A stretch of DNA of 64,000 nucleotides, from contig CANNDC010000009.1 of the NCBI GenBank assembly GCA_947503265.1, positions 62,001 through 126,000 on the forward strand, written 5' to 3'. The translations under genes were made by a program, and so were the position numbers. Positions 36,610 through 45,389 of the stretch are shown here, in pieces (position 1 is the first letter of the stretch; the number at the start of each line of letters is the position of its first letter). A model generated the notes under the pieces. It searched no databases. It was not told the DNA's origin and saw only the letters and a list, made by a program, of their open reading frames with translations. This DNA is from an uncultured Alteromonadaceae bacterium. Lineage in GTDB: Bacteria; Pseudomonadota; Gammaproteobacteria; Enterobacterales; Alteromonadaceae.

Positions 36610-36630
36610 TTGCTGCATATTTTGCAGCAA
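36610..36630. terminator. Hairpin after PaiB-like gene
   Basis: TTGCTGCA (36610-36617) pairs with TGCAGCAA (36623-36630). It lies between convergent genes and has no strong T tract. Confidence 0.45.
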
Positions 36631-36679
36631 GCATCCACAAACACTACACAAACGCTTGATAAACACTAAATAAAATAGG

Positions 36680-38605
36680 TTAGTCACTAGTTTTTAAGTA
36701 GGTGTAGCCCTTTAGGCAATCCTCGTAGAAATCCGTCCATTTTACACCCTCTCTGGGTTTCATATTGCCTTTTGCAATATGTGCGTCAATCTGTTTTTTA
36801 ACCGTTTGAGCCATGGAACTCGGATGATATTGCATGATGTTTAATACATCCTCAACATTGGATCCCTTCACTACCTCTTCGATGTAGAAGTCTAAAGGAT
36901 CATCATCGTGGCTGAAAATGTGCACTTCATTCAATCGACCAAATAGGTTATGCATATCCCCCATTACATCTTGATAGGCACCAGTGAGAAAGAGGCCAAG
37001 ATGATAGTCTTCCCCCGGATTGAGGTGGTGCAAAGGAATGACGTCAGAGATGCCTTTTTCCAGCACAAATTGATCGATTTTTCCGTCGCTATCGCAAGTA
37101 ATATCAACAAGCGAACAATTCACTGATGGCTTTTCATTCATTCTCGTTAGCGGAACGATAGGAAGTACTTGATCTATAGCCCAAGTGTCCGCCGCAGATT
37201 GGAACACCGAAAAATTACACAAGTACTGAGAAGATAAATCATAATCGAGTTCTTGCATCTCTTCAGGCACAAATTCTTCGTGTTTAATCCTATCTCTTAC
37301 TCGCACTAAAATCTGCCAGTAAAGAGTTTCAATTTTCGCTAGTTCTTCCAAACTAATAACCCTTAACTTGAAAGCCGCAGCCGCTTGCTCTTTATATTGA
37401 GAGGCATCATTGAATATTTCTTGTAGGTTATTTTGCTTATCTAAATCTACGGTTAAGTAACGCATATTAGTTAATAAAATATGATCACCTTTAACTTTGC
37501 GAGTGTCGAGCTCTGAACTATTGGCGCGTATTTCTCCGACTATTTCCGTCACCACGCAACTATGGTGAGCAGTTATGGCTCTGCCACTTTCACTGACTAA
37601 ATGAGGATGGGGTACTTTTTCTAAGTCACATACTTCGCGCATGCCGTAAACCACATCAGCAACATACTCCTCTAGGTTATAGTTTCGTGAAGAGTCGTTT
37701 GTTGATTTACTGCCATCATAATCGATACCAAGCCCGCCGCCCACGTCGACATAGTCCAATTTGAACCCCATATGATGAAGCTCTGCATAGATCATTGCTC
37801 CCTCGTTAATGGCTTCTTTCACCGCTCTAATGTCGGTGAGTTGGCTGCCAATATGAAAGTGCAGCAACTTAAAGCAATCGCCCATTCCCTGGTTTTCAAG
37901 ATAGCGAGCGGCATTAATAATTTCTGAAATGGTTAAACCAAATTTGGCCCTGTCTCCGCCTGACCCCTCCCACTTGCCTTTTCCTACTACTGTCATCTTT
38001 GAGCGTAAGCCAATAATTGGCTCAACGTTCAACTCTTTAGATATTTTCACCAATAGCAGTAACTCAGAGAATTTCTCGATAACAACAACAACTTTTCGAC
38101 CCAATTTCCTCGCCAACAGCGACAAACGAATGAACTCTTCATCCTTGTAGCCATTTAAAATTGTCAGCGAATCCGGATCAGTGTCATAGGACATGACCGT
38201 CAGGAGTTCGGCCTTGGACCCAGCCTCTAATCCGAAGTGATAAGCACGCCCAGCATCAACGATTTCATCTACTACTTCTCGCATCTGGTTGACTTTCACC
38301 GGATAAACCCCGCGATAGGTACCTTTATACTTGGCTTTTTTCATTACGCTTATAAACGCGTTGTTCAAGTTAGCCACTTGCGAACGCAATATGTCATGAA
38401 AACGTAGCACCACCGGGAATTGGATCCCTTCTTGTTTGATCTCTTCAATGACCGCGTCGAAATCAATTCGCATGTCTTTGTTACTTAGATCGGGAGTCAC
38501 ATGAAGATTGCCATTTTCGCCAATTTCAAAATACCCAGAGCTCCACCGCTTCACGCCATAGAGTTTTTCGGCGTCTTTCACTGTCCAGGTATTGTCGTTG
38601 TTCAT
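36680..38605 (-). CDS. speA: Biosynthetic arginine decarboxylase
   Basis: 641 residues from the ATG at 38605. The 37 upstream in-frame codons lie in the structured leader. It is a PLP fold-type III enzyme that makes agmatine for polyamine synthesis. The N-terminal WTVKDAEKLYGVKRWSSGYF and the PLP lysine segment YPVKVNQ (about residue 98) are diagnostic. Later segments include DVGGGLGIDYDGS and ITCDSDGKIDQF. Its leader can form alternative hairpins, described separately, which suggests mRNA-level control. Confidence 0.97.
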   Translation of the reverse strand: MNNDNTWTVKDAEKLYGVKRWSSGYFEIGENGNLHVTPDLSNKDMRIDFDAVIEEIKQEGIQFPVVLRFHDILRSQVANLNNAFISVMKKAKYKGTYRGVYPVKVNQMREVVDEIVDAGRAYHFGLEAGSKAELLTVMSYDTDPDSLTILNGYKDEEFIRLSLLARKLGRKVVVVIEKFSELLLLVKISKELNVEPIIGLRSKMTVVGKGKWEGSGGDRAKFGLTISEIINAARYLENQGMGDCFKLLHFHIGSQLTDIRAVKEAINEGAMIYAELHHMGFKLDYVDVGGGLGIDYDGSKSTNDSSRNYNLEEYVADVVYGMREVCDLEKVPHPHLVSESGRAITAHHSCVVTEIVGEIRANSSELDTRKVKGDHILLTNMRYLTVDLDKQNNLQEIFNDASQYKEQAAAAFKLRVISLEELAKIETLYWQILVRVRDRIKHEEFVPEEMQELDYDLSSQYLCNFSVFQSAADTWAIDQVLPIVPLTRMNEKPSVNCSLVDITCDSDGKIDQFVLEKGISDVIPLHHLNPGEDYHLGLFLTGAYQDVMGDMHNLFGRLNEVHIFSHDDDPLDFYIEEVVKGSNVEDVLNIMQYHPSSMAQTVKKQIDAHIAKGNMKPREGVKWTDFYEDCLKGYTYLKTSD

Positions 38606-38658
38606 ATTGAATTGCTCTGTTGCTGTTAAAAAACAGGGCAATTCAATTTGAATTGCCC
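38606..38658 (-). promoter_or_regulatory. speA leader with mutually exclusive hairpins (putative attenuator)
   Basis: On the minus strand three elements follow one another. A is GGGCAATTCAA, B is TTGAATTGCCCTGTT, and C is AACAGAGCAATTCAAT, which ends at the ATG. A and B form a perfect 11-bp stem followed by TGTTTTTT, an intrinsic terminator shape. B and C form a 16-bp stem with one mismatch that abuts the start codon and takes up the region where a Shine-Dalgarno would lie. The two stems cannot coexist. No strong Shine-Dalgarno is otherwise visible. Confidence 0.6.
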
Positions 38659-38777
38659 ATATAGAAATCTGTGTATGCCAATTAACCTCAATTTGTGAAA
38701 AGAGGGTGGGTAACAACGTGACTTTTGCCGCATTTTAATCAATACCGTTGAGATGCGCTATAAGTATGAGGTATAAA

Positions 38778-39218
38778 TCAATCCGTGCCGATATCTTCAT
38801 TCCATAGTTGCGGGTTCTCTGTAATGAAGTGCTCCATCATGCTGATACATTCCAAATTTTGCAGAACATCAACTTTTACACCTCGCGATCTGAGCAACTC
38901 TTCTTCCCCCATAAAAGTTTTGTTTTCACCTACAACAACGTAAGGAATTTCATAGAGCAGTATTGCTCCTGTGCACATAGAGCAGGGCGACAAGGTAGTA
39001 TAAATTTTACACTGCCTATATACCTCAGCTGTCTGTCTACCGGCATTCTCAAAGGCATCCATTTCACCGTGCAAAATAGGACTGGCTTTTTGCACTCGGC
39101 GATTGTGACCACGGCCGATAATTTCGTTTTGATAAACAATCACTGAGCCAATAGGAATACCGCCTTGATCAGCACCCTTTTTAGCCTCATCAATCGCAGC
39201 TTGCATAAACTTGTCCAT
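38778..39218 (-). CDS. Cytosine deaminase of the yeast Fcy1 type
   Basis: 146 residues, zinc-dependent CDA fold. Zinc and proton-shuttle motifs are HGEMD (about 50-54) and SPCSMCTGAILLYEIPYVVV. The ending QLWNEDIG matches yeast cytosine deaminase (WFEDIG) and sets it apart from guanine deaminases and TadA. It converts cytosine to uracil for pyrimidine salvage. It starts 16 bp downstream of the orphan binding-protein gene, in the same direction. Confidence 0.85.
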   Translation of the reverse strand: MDKFMQAAIDEAKKGADQGGIPIGSVIVYQNEIIGRGHNRRVQKASPILHGEMDAFENAGRQTAEVYRQCKIYTTLSPCSMCTGAILLYEIPYVVVGENKTFMGEEELLRSRGVKVDVLQNLECISMMEHFITENPQLWNEDIGTD

Positions 39219-39234
39219 TCTTTCTCCTATTGGG

Positions 39235-40476
39235 TTACCTGCCTGATGGAATGTATTCGCGCAATCTAACTGACTCCAAACTTGACTGTACGCCAGCTAC
39301 ATCATTATCTAACATAAATTGATCGATAATCGGCATTATTTTGTCTGCATAAGACGCCCTTGCATCTCTGTCAAAAAACTGAGTTAGGCCATCTGCATTA
39401 TCTAAAGCTCTATACGCCTCGTTGACTAAAGAAACCTTACTTATCTGTGCATCCCTGCGAGGCGAGAGAACACCCAAAGTATTGTTTAGTTTGGACTGGA
39501 TATCGCTACGTGCTGCAAATTGCAAAAAGCGCTTAGCTAACTCTTTGTTGTCAGAGTTAGACGGAATTATCAATATATCGACTGGCGCCTCTTCATATAC
39601 ATTTTTGTCCGGATCAAAATGCGGGAATGGAAAGTAACCGATATCGTCAATTATCCGCTCTGGAATATCTTGTATGACGTAATTTCCTATCATGGTCATA
39701 CCTATCATGCCTCGATACAGCAATGGCAGCCCTTGTTTCCAATCAACTTTCTGATGTTCTGTATTGAAATAGTTGTTTTCATTGAGAACAGACCAGATGG
39801 TAAATAACTTGGTGAATCGTTCATCTAAAAAAGAGACCTTGCCCCGCGTCGTTGCTTTGTGAAACGCTAACCCATTAATACGAATATTAAGATAGTCGAA
39901 CCAGGCGGTTGCAGGCCAATTGCTTTTCGTGCCAATGAAGATGGGTATCACGTTTAACGCTTTTAACTGTTTGCAAAGCGTTAAAAAATCAGACCAGGTT
40001 TGCGGCTCAGTTAGGCCGTGCTTTTTGAATAGTGGTTTATTGTAGTAGAACCCAATTTGATAGTAAGAAATAGGCAAACCGTAAATATGTTCACCAAACC
40101 TGATTGAATCTACGATGGAATCATCGAAGGCATCGTCTAACTGATCTTGCAGCCATAAATCACTAACGGAGGCTACCCAGTTTTTCTCAATAAACTCTTC
40201 TAGCCTAGCGCCAGAATGCCAGTACAAAACGTCATATTGATTTTTGTGACGGATGAGCTCTGGAAATCGCTGTTTGTAGTCTTCGCTGGTGAGTGCGGTA
40301 ATCAGGATATCCACATCTTCATTTTCTTCCATAAATTCTTGAGCCAAGCTATAGAAGGCTTCTCTTTGGGCACTTGTAGAGATAGATAAACCCAGTTCAA
40401 GGGGCTGCGTAGCTTGCGCGAAGAATGGTTTGCACACTCCCAAACCAAAGAGTAAAAGCAAATATAGTTTATTCAC
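39235..40476 (-). CDS. Orphan family-1 extracellular solute-binding protein
   Basis: 413 residues with a Sec signal peptide (cleavage near QA-TQ). It is a periplasmic sugar-type binding protein: EFMEENEDVDI, then YDVLYWHSGARLEEF, then GLPISYYQIGFYYNKPLFKK. No ABC permease or ATPase gene is adjacent. Alteromonads usually import sugar via TonB receptors and MFS transporters, so it may deliver ligand to a sensor rather than a transporter (inference). Confidence 0.85.
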   Translation of the reverse strand: MNKLYLLLLFGLGVCKPFFAQATQPLELGLSISTSAQREAFYSLAQEFMEENEDVDILITALTSEDYKQRFPELIRHKNQYDVLYWHSGARLEEFIEKNWVASVSDLWLQDQLDDAFDDSIVDSIRFGEHIYGLPISYYQIGFYYNKPLFKKHGLTEPQTWSDFLTLCKQLKALNVIPIFIGTKSNWPATAWFDYLNIRINGLAFHKATTRGKVSFLDERFTKLFTIWSVLNENNYFNTEHQKVDWKQGLPLLYRGMIGMTMIGNYVIQDIPERIIDDIGYFPFPHFDPDKNVYEEAPVDILIIPSNSDNKELAKRFLQFAARSDIQSKLNNTLGVLSPRRDAQISKVSLVNEAYRALDNADGLTQFFDRDARASYADKIMPIIDQFMLDNDVAGVQSSLESVRLREYIPSGR

Positions 40477-40601
40477 ATTTGATAAATCTCAATCCAAGAG
40501 AGTGAACTTAGGGATAGTATAGTAGTGTTTTGCTATTTGATCAGCGCTATATTGCATTGTCGCTGTTTGATGAACCTGTATGCATATGAGCCTCTGAGCA
40601 A

Positions 40602-41600
40602 TTACTCACCTCCACAATAGCGCATTGCAACATCGCAACGCTCATAACATGCGCCAAACTCCTCCATAATCTTTGTATCGTGAACAAAGCCATTTTTCTC
40701 ATACAAATGTATCGCTGCCTCACACTTCGCGTTTGTAAGTAAGAATAGATTTTTTACCTGGCGATATTTAGCCTGTTTAATAACGTGATTTAGCAGTTGT
40801 TCTCCTATTTTTAAACCTCTAGCGCTCTCCAAAACCCCCATTTTAGTCAATTCAAAAGCGCCATTTCCTTTGTTCATCAAAGCACATGTTCCAACAATGC
40901 CGAGAGTCTGATGTTCAGCAAAAAATATAAAGCCACCCTTATCGATTATGTATTCTTGGGGTTGTTGCAGCACTTTTTTATCAATGTCTTCAAGGACAAA
41001 CATGTCGTTGATCCACTGCGAATTGATGAATTCAAAGAAAGGGGCGTATTGAGGCTGATATTCAAACAGGGTAATGGCGTTATCCTCGCTCTCCGTAGTT
41101 TCCTTTTCAGTTTCAAAGAAAGCTTGTGTTCTTTTGAGCAAAGAAAGTCTGTTGTGGGCTTTTTCCAATTGTTGCAACGACTGATAAAATTGATTCTCAA
41201 ATTCTTCACACATTTGTTTTGCAGCCTTTTCAACTGCAACCCAAATAGGACGCATTTGGTTGACGACTTGCTTACCATTTTTAGACAACTGCATGTGTTT
41301 CTTTCTAGAATCTTGTTGATAGGTAATCACGTCAATTAAGCCCTTAGATTTTAACTGCCGCGAAAACTGACTCAAGGCAGGCTGACTCAAGCCCAATAAG
41401 TCTGCTGCTTCAACTATGGAGACTGTTTTTTTCTTGTCTAACAGCGCTAATAAAGTAAACCATTTTGGTTGTGCATCAATTCCATAATACTGATAAACAG
41501 AGGCTGCATCAGCTAACATACGCTCGCTCATTCTTTTTAAACGGCTGCCCAACGCCAATTCGCCAAGTTCATTTAAAAAATCGTTTGGTTCTTCACTCAT
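40602..41600 (-). CDS. MarR HTH fused to GNAT acetyltransferase
   Basis: 332 residues from the ATG at 41600. The upstream in-frame ATG lies within the operator region. The MarR winged helix (about 35-140) has AADLLGLSQPALSQFSRQLK. The GNAT domain (about 195-330) has LTKMGVLESARGLKIGEQLL, the acetyl-CoA pyrophosphate loop region. Proteins of this layout are often annotated bifunctional HTH/GNAT. Target genes and acetyl acceptor are unknown. It is divergent from the GCS2/AstE-like operon. Confidence 0.9.
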   Translation of the reverse strand: MSEEPNDFLNELGELALGSRLKRMSERMLADAASVYQYYGIDAQPKWFTLLALLDKKKTVSIVEAADLLGLSQPALSQFSRQLKSKGLIDVITYQQDSRKKHMQLSKNGKQVVNQMRPIWVAVEKAAKQMCEEFENQFYQSLQQLEKAHNRLSLLKRTQAFFETEKETTESEDNAITLFEYQPQYAPFFEFINSQWINDMFVLEDIDKKVLQQPQEYIIDKGGFIFFAEHQTLGIVGTCALMNKGNGAFELTKMGVLESARGLKIGEQLLNHVIKQAKYRQVKNLFLLTNAKCEAAIHLYEKNGFVHDTKIMEEFGACYERCDVAMRYCGGE

Positions 41601-41932
41601 AATTATATTAAACCGATAATGTATAGAACTAGTTATATAAGCACTTATATATAAATGCAAGTAAGTTTTGAAAATAGCCAATTCATGTTTATCGTTCAAG
41701 CTTTAAGCTAACGTATCTTAGAAGTGCAGTTTTTTACTTTCTGACTTCTCTTAACACTGACAAGTTTTTCCCATACGTAAGCCCTAGTCTAGGTATTAAA
41801 TTTTATGCGATACTCAAATCAGCCGCTTCGTTAAATGGAACTATTATGCGTAAATTGATGCAAAATAAAAATTCGACATTACGCACAAAGATGGATTGCA
41901 GAGCAATAGTCGAGCATTCAAGGTGATTTCCA
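41601..41932. promoter_or_regulatory. Divergent regulatory region with MarR-type palindrome
   Basis: TATATAAG-CA-CTTATATA (41634-41651) is a perfect palindrome 34 bp before the MarR-GNAT start, in the position of an autoregulatory operator. The rest of the region shows no other clear signal. AAGGTG precedes the GCS2 gene start. Confidence 0.5.
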
Positions 41933-43390
41933 ATGGGACAGCATTTTCAACAAAGAAATTTTAGCGCATCTGACAAGGCTAGCTTTAATAAAAGAATTAA
42001 CCAGCAAGCATTCGAACTAAAAGATTTTTTGTCAGACCCAGTGTTTAACCAGGGAGAAACCTCGCTTGGAGCAGAAGTGGAGTTGTTTCTGGTTGATCAG
42101 CAAGGGCTGCCAGCTTGTTACAGTGAATCGTTTATCAAAAATATCGATAACGCGTTAATTCAAGAAGAGTTGAATCAATATAACTTAGAACTCAATCTCT
42201 CCCCCGTGAAAGCCAAGGGGAAGCCATTCTCCACTATGCAAAAAGAACTGGTTTCGTTGTTGGATCTGGTTCAGTCTCATGCAAAAAACGAGCAAATGGA
42301 TGTGGTCACCACAGGTATTTTACCGACTCTGGAAGCAAGTCACTTAAGCGCGGAATTCTTAACAGACAGACCAAGATACAAGGCGTTGAACAATATTCTC
42401 GGCAGCATGAAAGGCTCTGCTTTTGAGGTTACAATCGCAGGACAAGACAATCTAAAATTTACATCGAACCAAATCACCATGGAAGGGGCGAACACTTCCA
42501 TGCAAATTCATTTGAGAGTGCCTGCCGAACGCTTTGCTAACTTATATAACGCCGCTCAGATTGCTACTTTTTTTGCCTTGGCATTGTCTGGTAATTCTCC
42601 GATCATGTTGGGCAAAAGGCTTTGGCAAGAAACCCGTATTGCGCTATTTAAACAATCCATTGATACCAGAGACCAGTCCAGCACACAATGGCATCAACCC
42701 ACTCGTGTTCCCTATGGAATGGGCTGGATACGTGAAGGAGCATGGGAAATATTTGCCCAGAGTGTGGCTTTACATCCGCCATTGTTGCCTTATTTGTTTG
42801 ATGAAGAAGGTAAGCGGTTTCAAGAAATCAATTTACACCACGGCACAGTTTACAATTGGAATCGGGCAATTTTGGCTGCGAATACTGACCCGCACCTTCG
42901 AATTGAATTTAGAGCTCTTCCTGCTGGACCTACGGTGATAGATATGATGGCAAATGCAGCCTTCATTGTGGGATTAACCTTGGGTTTGGAGCAGGAGATC
43001 GACAACCTCACTGCAAAACTCCCGTTTGAATATGCCGAATTTAATTTTTATCGGGCAGCCAAAGAAGGCCTATCAGCAAACATACTTTGGCCACAGCAAG
43101 GCAAATTCAATATTCAGGAGCAACCCGTTCATCGAATTTTGCAAGATATGTTGAGTGTGGCAGAGTCTGGGTTAGTCTCAATAGGTATTGAGCAAAGCGA
43201 AATAAGTAAGCTAATGGCTATTATTCAAGCTAGATTGGCGAATCGTCAAACCGGTGCGCAGTGGCAATTGAGAAAGCTCGAACAGTATCATAACCAAACC
43301 CTATCTTCTTCTTTGCAGCCAGTGCAAATGATGCTTCGAGATTATATTGACAACATGCGCATCGGAGCACCCGTGGCAACCTGGAACTAG
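41933..43390 (+). CDS. GCS2/YbdK-like carboxylate-amine ligase (glutamate-cysteine ligase family)
   Basis: 485 residues, longer than YbdK. GAEVELFLVD at about 46-55 holds the acidic Mg/ATP-binding pattern of GCS2 (GxExE-like), NLELNLSPVK follows, and DPHLRIEFRALPAGPT is the late Arg/Glu motif. The family couples ATP to join a carboxylate (often Glu) to an amine (Cys or other). Its tight coupling with an aspartoacylase-like gene suggests that product is made or removed by a pair. True gamma-glutamylcysteine synthesis is not shown. Confidence 0.85.
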   Translation: MGQHFQQRNFSASDKASFNKRINQQAFELKDFLSDPVFNQGETSLGAEVELFLVDQQGLPACYSESFIKNIDNALIQEELNQYNLELNLSPVKAKGKPFSTMQKELVSLLDLVQSHAKNEQMDVVTTGILPTLEASHLSAEFLTDRPRYKALNNILGSMKGSAFEVTIAGQDNLKFTSNQITMEGANTSMQIHLRVPAERFANLYNAAQIATFFALALSGNSPIMLGKRLWQETRIALFKQSIDTRDQSSTQWHQPTRVPYGMGWIREGAWEIFAQSVALHPPLLPYLFDEEGKRFQEINLHHGTVYNWNRAILAANTDPHLRIEFRALPAGPTVIDMMANAAFIVGLTLGLEQEIDNLTAKLPFEYAEFNFYRAAKEGLSANILWPQQGKFNIQEQPVHRILQDMLSVAESGLVSIGIEQSEISKLMAIIQARLANRQTGAQWQLRKLEQYHNQTLSSSLQPVQMMLRDYIDNMRIGAPVATWN

Positions 43391-43391
43391 C

Positions 43392-44405
43392 ATGCAACAA
43401 CCACTCAATGTTGAATTTATTAATGCGCAAGAGATAGCCAATTCAGCCCACGATTTTGATTCATTTCTGTCGTCTCTCAACGGTCCTGTTGTTGTTATTT
43501 TTGATGGAACTGAGCAGTCATACAACAAGCACAGTTGCCGGATCGTCAGCACGCTGTTGCATGCAAACGAGCCATCTGGACTTAAGGCTGCGTTTCGTCT
43601 TGCAAAACAAGGATTCGAAGCCAAAGTCAAAACTTATATTATTATTGCCTCCGTTTTAGCCGCCAAAAGCGAACCCAAATTTACCCATAGAATGCTTGCT
43701 GGACAGCGCGACCTGAATCGATGCTTCACTGATTATCAAAACGACAATCAAGGTAAAATAGCCAAGTTTATGTTGGATTTTATTGAGCAAAAGCAACCAG
43801 AAGCCGTGATCGATATCCACAACACCTCTGGAAGTGGTCCAGCTTATGGCGTTGCCATCGAACAAACCACAGAACATCTCGCGTTGACATCATTGTTTTC
43901 CGATAGACTGATTGTCACACAAATGCGCCTTGGTACTTTAATGGAGCAACACTTAGGCTGTCCTGTTGTTACTATCGAAGCAGGTGGATCGAGTGATATA
44001 AAAGCGGATGAAGTTGCCTTAGAAGGCTTAAAAACTTTTATGTCTAAAGAAAATGTTTTCGAATCTCTAGGTGAGGTTGATGTTTTGTCTAATCCATGTC
44101 GCTTCGAAATTGCAAGCGATAAAATGCTGACTTTTTCAACACAACATGAGCCCTCGTTTGACGCTAGCTTTCGTATCGACATAGAAAAATTTAATCAAGG
44201 AATAACACCCAGCGGAACAATTCTGGGTTGGACAGCGGCAACATCTTTAACTGGATTTAATATCAAAAACACCGATACTCAAATAGAGACCTATTTTTGT
44301 ATTGAAAACGGTGAACTGAAAACACGATTGCCATTGAAACTATTTATGGCGACAAACCGGGTAGATATAGCCAAGTCAGATTGTCTGTTTTATTTTATCC
44401 CTTAA
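43392..44405 (+). CDS. Succinylglutamate desuccinylase / aspartoacylase-family zinc hydrolase
   Basis: 337 residues from the ATG at 43392, 1 bp after the GCS2 stop. Zinc ligands are expected in LLHANEPSG (HxxE) and DIHNTSGSGP; RDLNRCFTD is the substrate-carboxylate motif. The family hydrolyses N-acyl amino acids in the cytoplasm. It is longer than AstE-like cores by a C-terminal domain (from about 210). It is operon-coupled to GCS2 and followed by DoxX. Confidence 0.87.
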   Translation: MQQPLNVEFINAQEIANSAHDFDSFLSSLNGPVVVIFDGTEQSYNKHSCRIVSTLLHANEPSGLKAAFRLAKQGFEAKVKTYIIIASVLAAKSEPKFTHRMLAGQRDLNRCFTDYQNDNQGKIAKFMLDFIEQKQPEAVIDIHNTSGSGPAYGVAIEQTTEHLALTSLFSDRLIVTQMRLGTLMEQHLGCPVVTIEAGGSSDIKADEVALEGLKTFMSKENVFESLGEVDVLSNPCRFEIASDKMLTFSTQHEPSFDASFRIDIEKFNQGITPSGTILGWTAATSLTGFNIKNTDTQIETYFCIENGELKTRLPLKLFMATNRVDIAKSDCLFYFIP

Positions 44406-44432
44406 CAGCGCGCGAAGAATGAGGAAATACCG

Positions 44433-44852
44433 ATGAACCTGCTAGAAAAGTTATCTCTTTTAATTGGGCGCCTGCTACTTGGTATGTACTTTATTCTTCC
44501 TGGTGTGCAAAAAATCATGCAATTTGACACTATGAGTCAATATATGGCGAAACATAGCGTACCTATGATTAATGTGCTTTTAGTTATCACAATCGCCCTG
44601 CAAATCAGTGGCGGGATAGCCCTAATCGTTGGCTACAGGGGAAAATTAGCCGCTTTCATTCTCGCGGGATTAACATTCGTCATTAGTATTTACATGCACA
44701 ACTTTTGGAATTTACCAGAAGGTGGAAATGTTGCTCACGAGACGCAAAATTTCGTTAAAAACATGGCAATCATGGCCGGTTTGTTGATTGTGGCCGCGAG
44801 AGGAACTGGCCCTATGAGCATTCAACGTAAAAAGCCCTATGTTCCCTATTAA
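44433..44852 (+). CDS. DoxX-family membrane protein
   Basis: 139 residues, four helices. LLLGMYFILPGVQKIMQF at the N-terminus and GYRGKLAAFILAGLTFVISIY are typical of DoxX/YphA. GAGGAAATACCG lies before the ATG. Its position 27 bp after the hydrolase makes it the third gene of the GCS2 operon. DoxX proteins are linked to redox stress in some bacteria, and the role here is not known. Confidence 0.85.
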   Translation: MNLLEKLSLLIGRLLLGMYFILPGVQKIMQFDTMSQYMAKHSVPMINVLLVITIALQISGGIALIVGYRGKLAAFILAGLTFVISIYMHNFWNLPEGGNVAHETQNFVKNMAIMAGLLIVAARGTGPMSIQRKKPYVPY

Positions 44853-45389
44853 CCTCAGATTAATAGAATTTGTAATTTGCAGGTATACGATTTTCTATCG
44901 TGTACCTTGTTTAGAAGAAAGCTCATTAACAAATGGAGCTATCGAAGCCATAAGGAACGAATAACTGAAACTGAAAAACGTGTTTTAGTGTTTTAGTGTT
45001 TTAGTGTTTTAGTATTTTATAATCTATTAAATAGGTCATAAAAACAGCGAAACACACCTGTATTTAAGTTAAATATGTTCAAAAAATCACCTCCAAAAGT
45101 CATAGTATTCCCTCGAAATATGACACTACATCGCCACATTCAATACGATAAAACGGACCAGTGACAAGACGAAAAAGACACGATGTTTTATAGAAAAAAT
45201 CGTTAAATTCCCGCTAGTTGCCTAGTTTGTCCACTCTATCTCTCATGCGTACCATCTTAACGCATTTGAATTCGACGGTATTAACCTTTGTGTTACATAA
45301 ACAATCAGATATTTAACATCTGACCTGACACCAGCTAATTAAAAAGTCTGGCAGAACGATACTTGGTATATTTTTTTTCGGAGAAGACC
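44853..45389 (+). promoter_or_regulatory. 537-bp upstream region of laminarinase gene with 8-bp repeats
   Basis: It holds four perfect copies of TGTTTTAG (44981-45012) plus a fifth diverged unit, and a CAGAT/ATCTG inverted repeat near 45306-45322. GGAGAAG is the ribosome binding site for the GH16 gene at 45390. No other gene is visible. Confidence 0.7.
44981..45020. repeat. 8-bp microsatellite (TGTTTTAG)4
   Basis: Units at 44981, 44989, 44997 and 45005 are identical, and a fifth (TATTTTAT) at 45013 is diverged. It is the only perfect short-unit array noticed in the window. It lies about 370 bp upstream of the laminarinase start. Confidence 0.85.
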
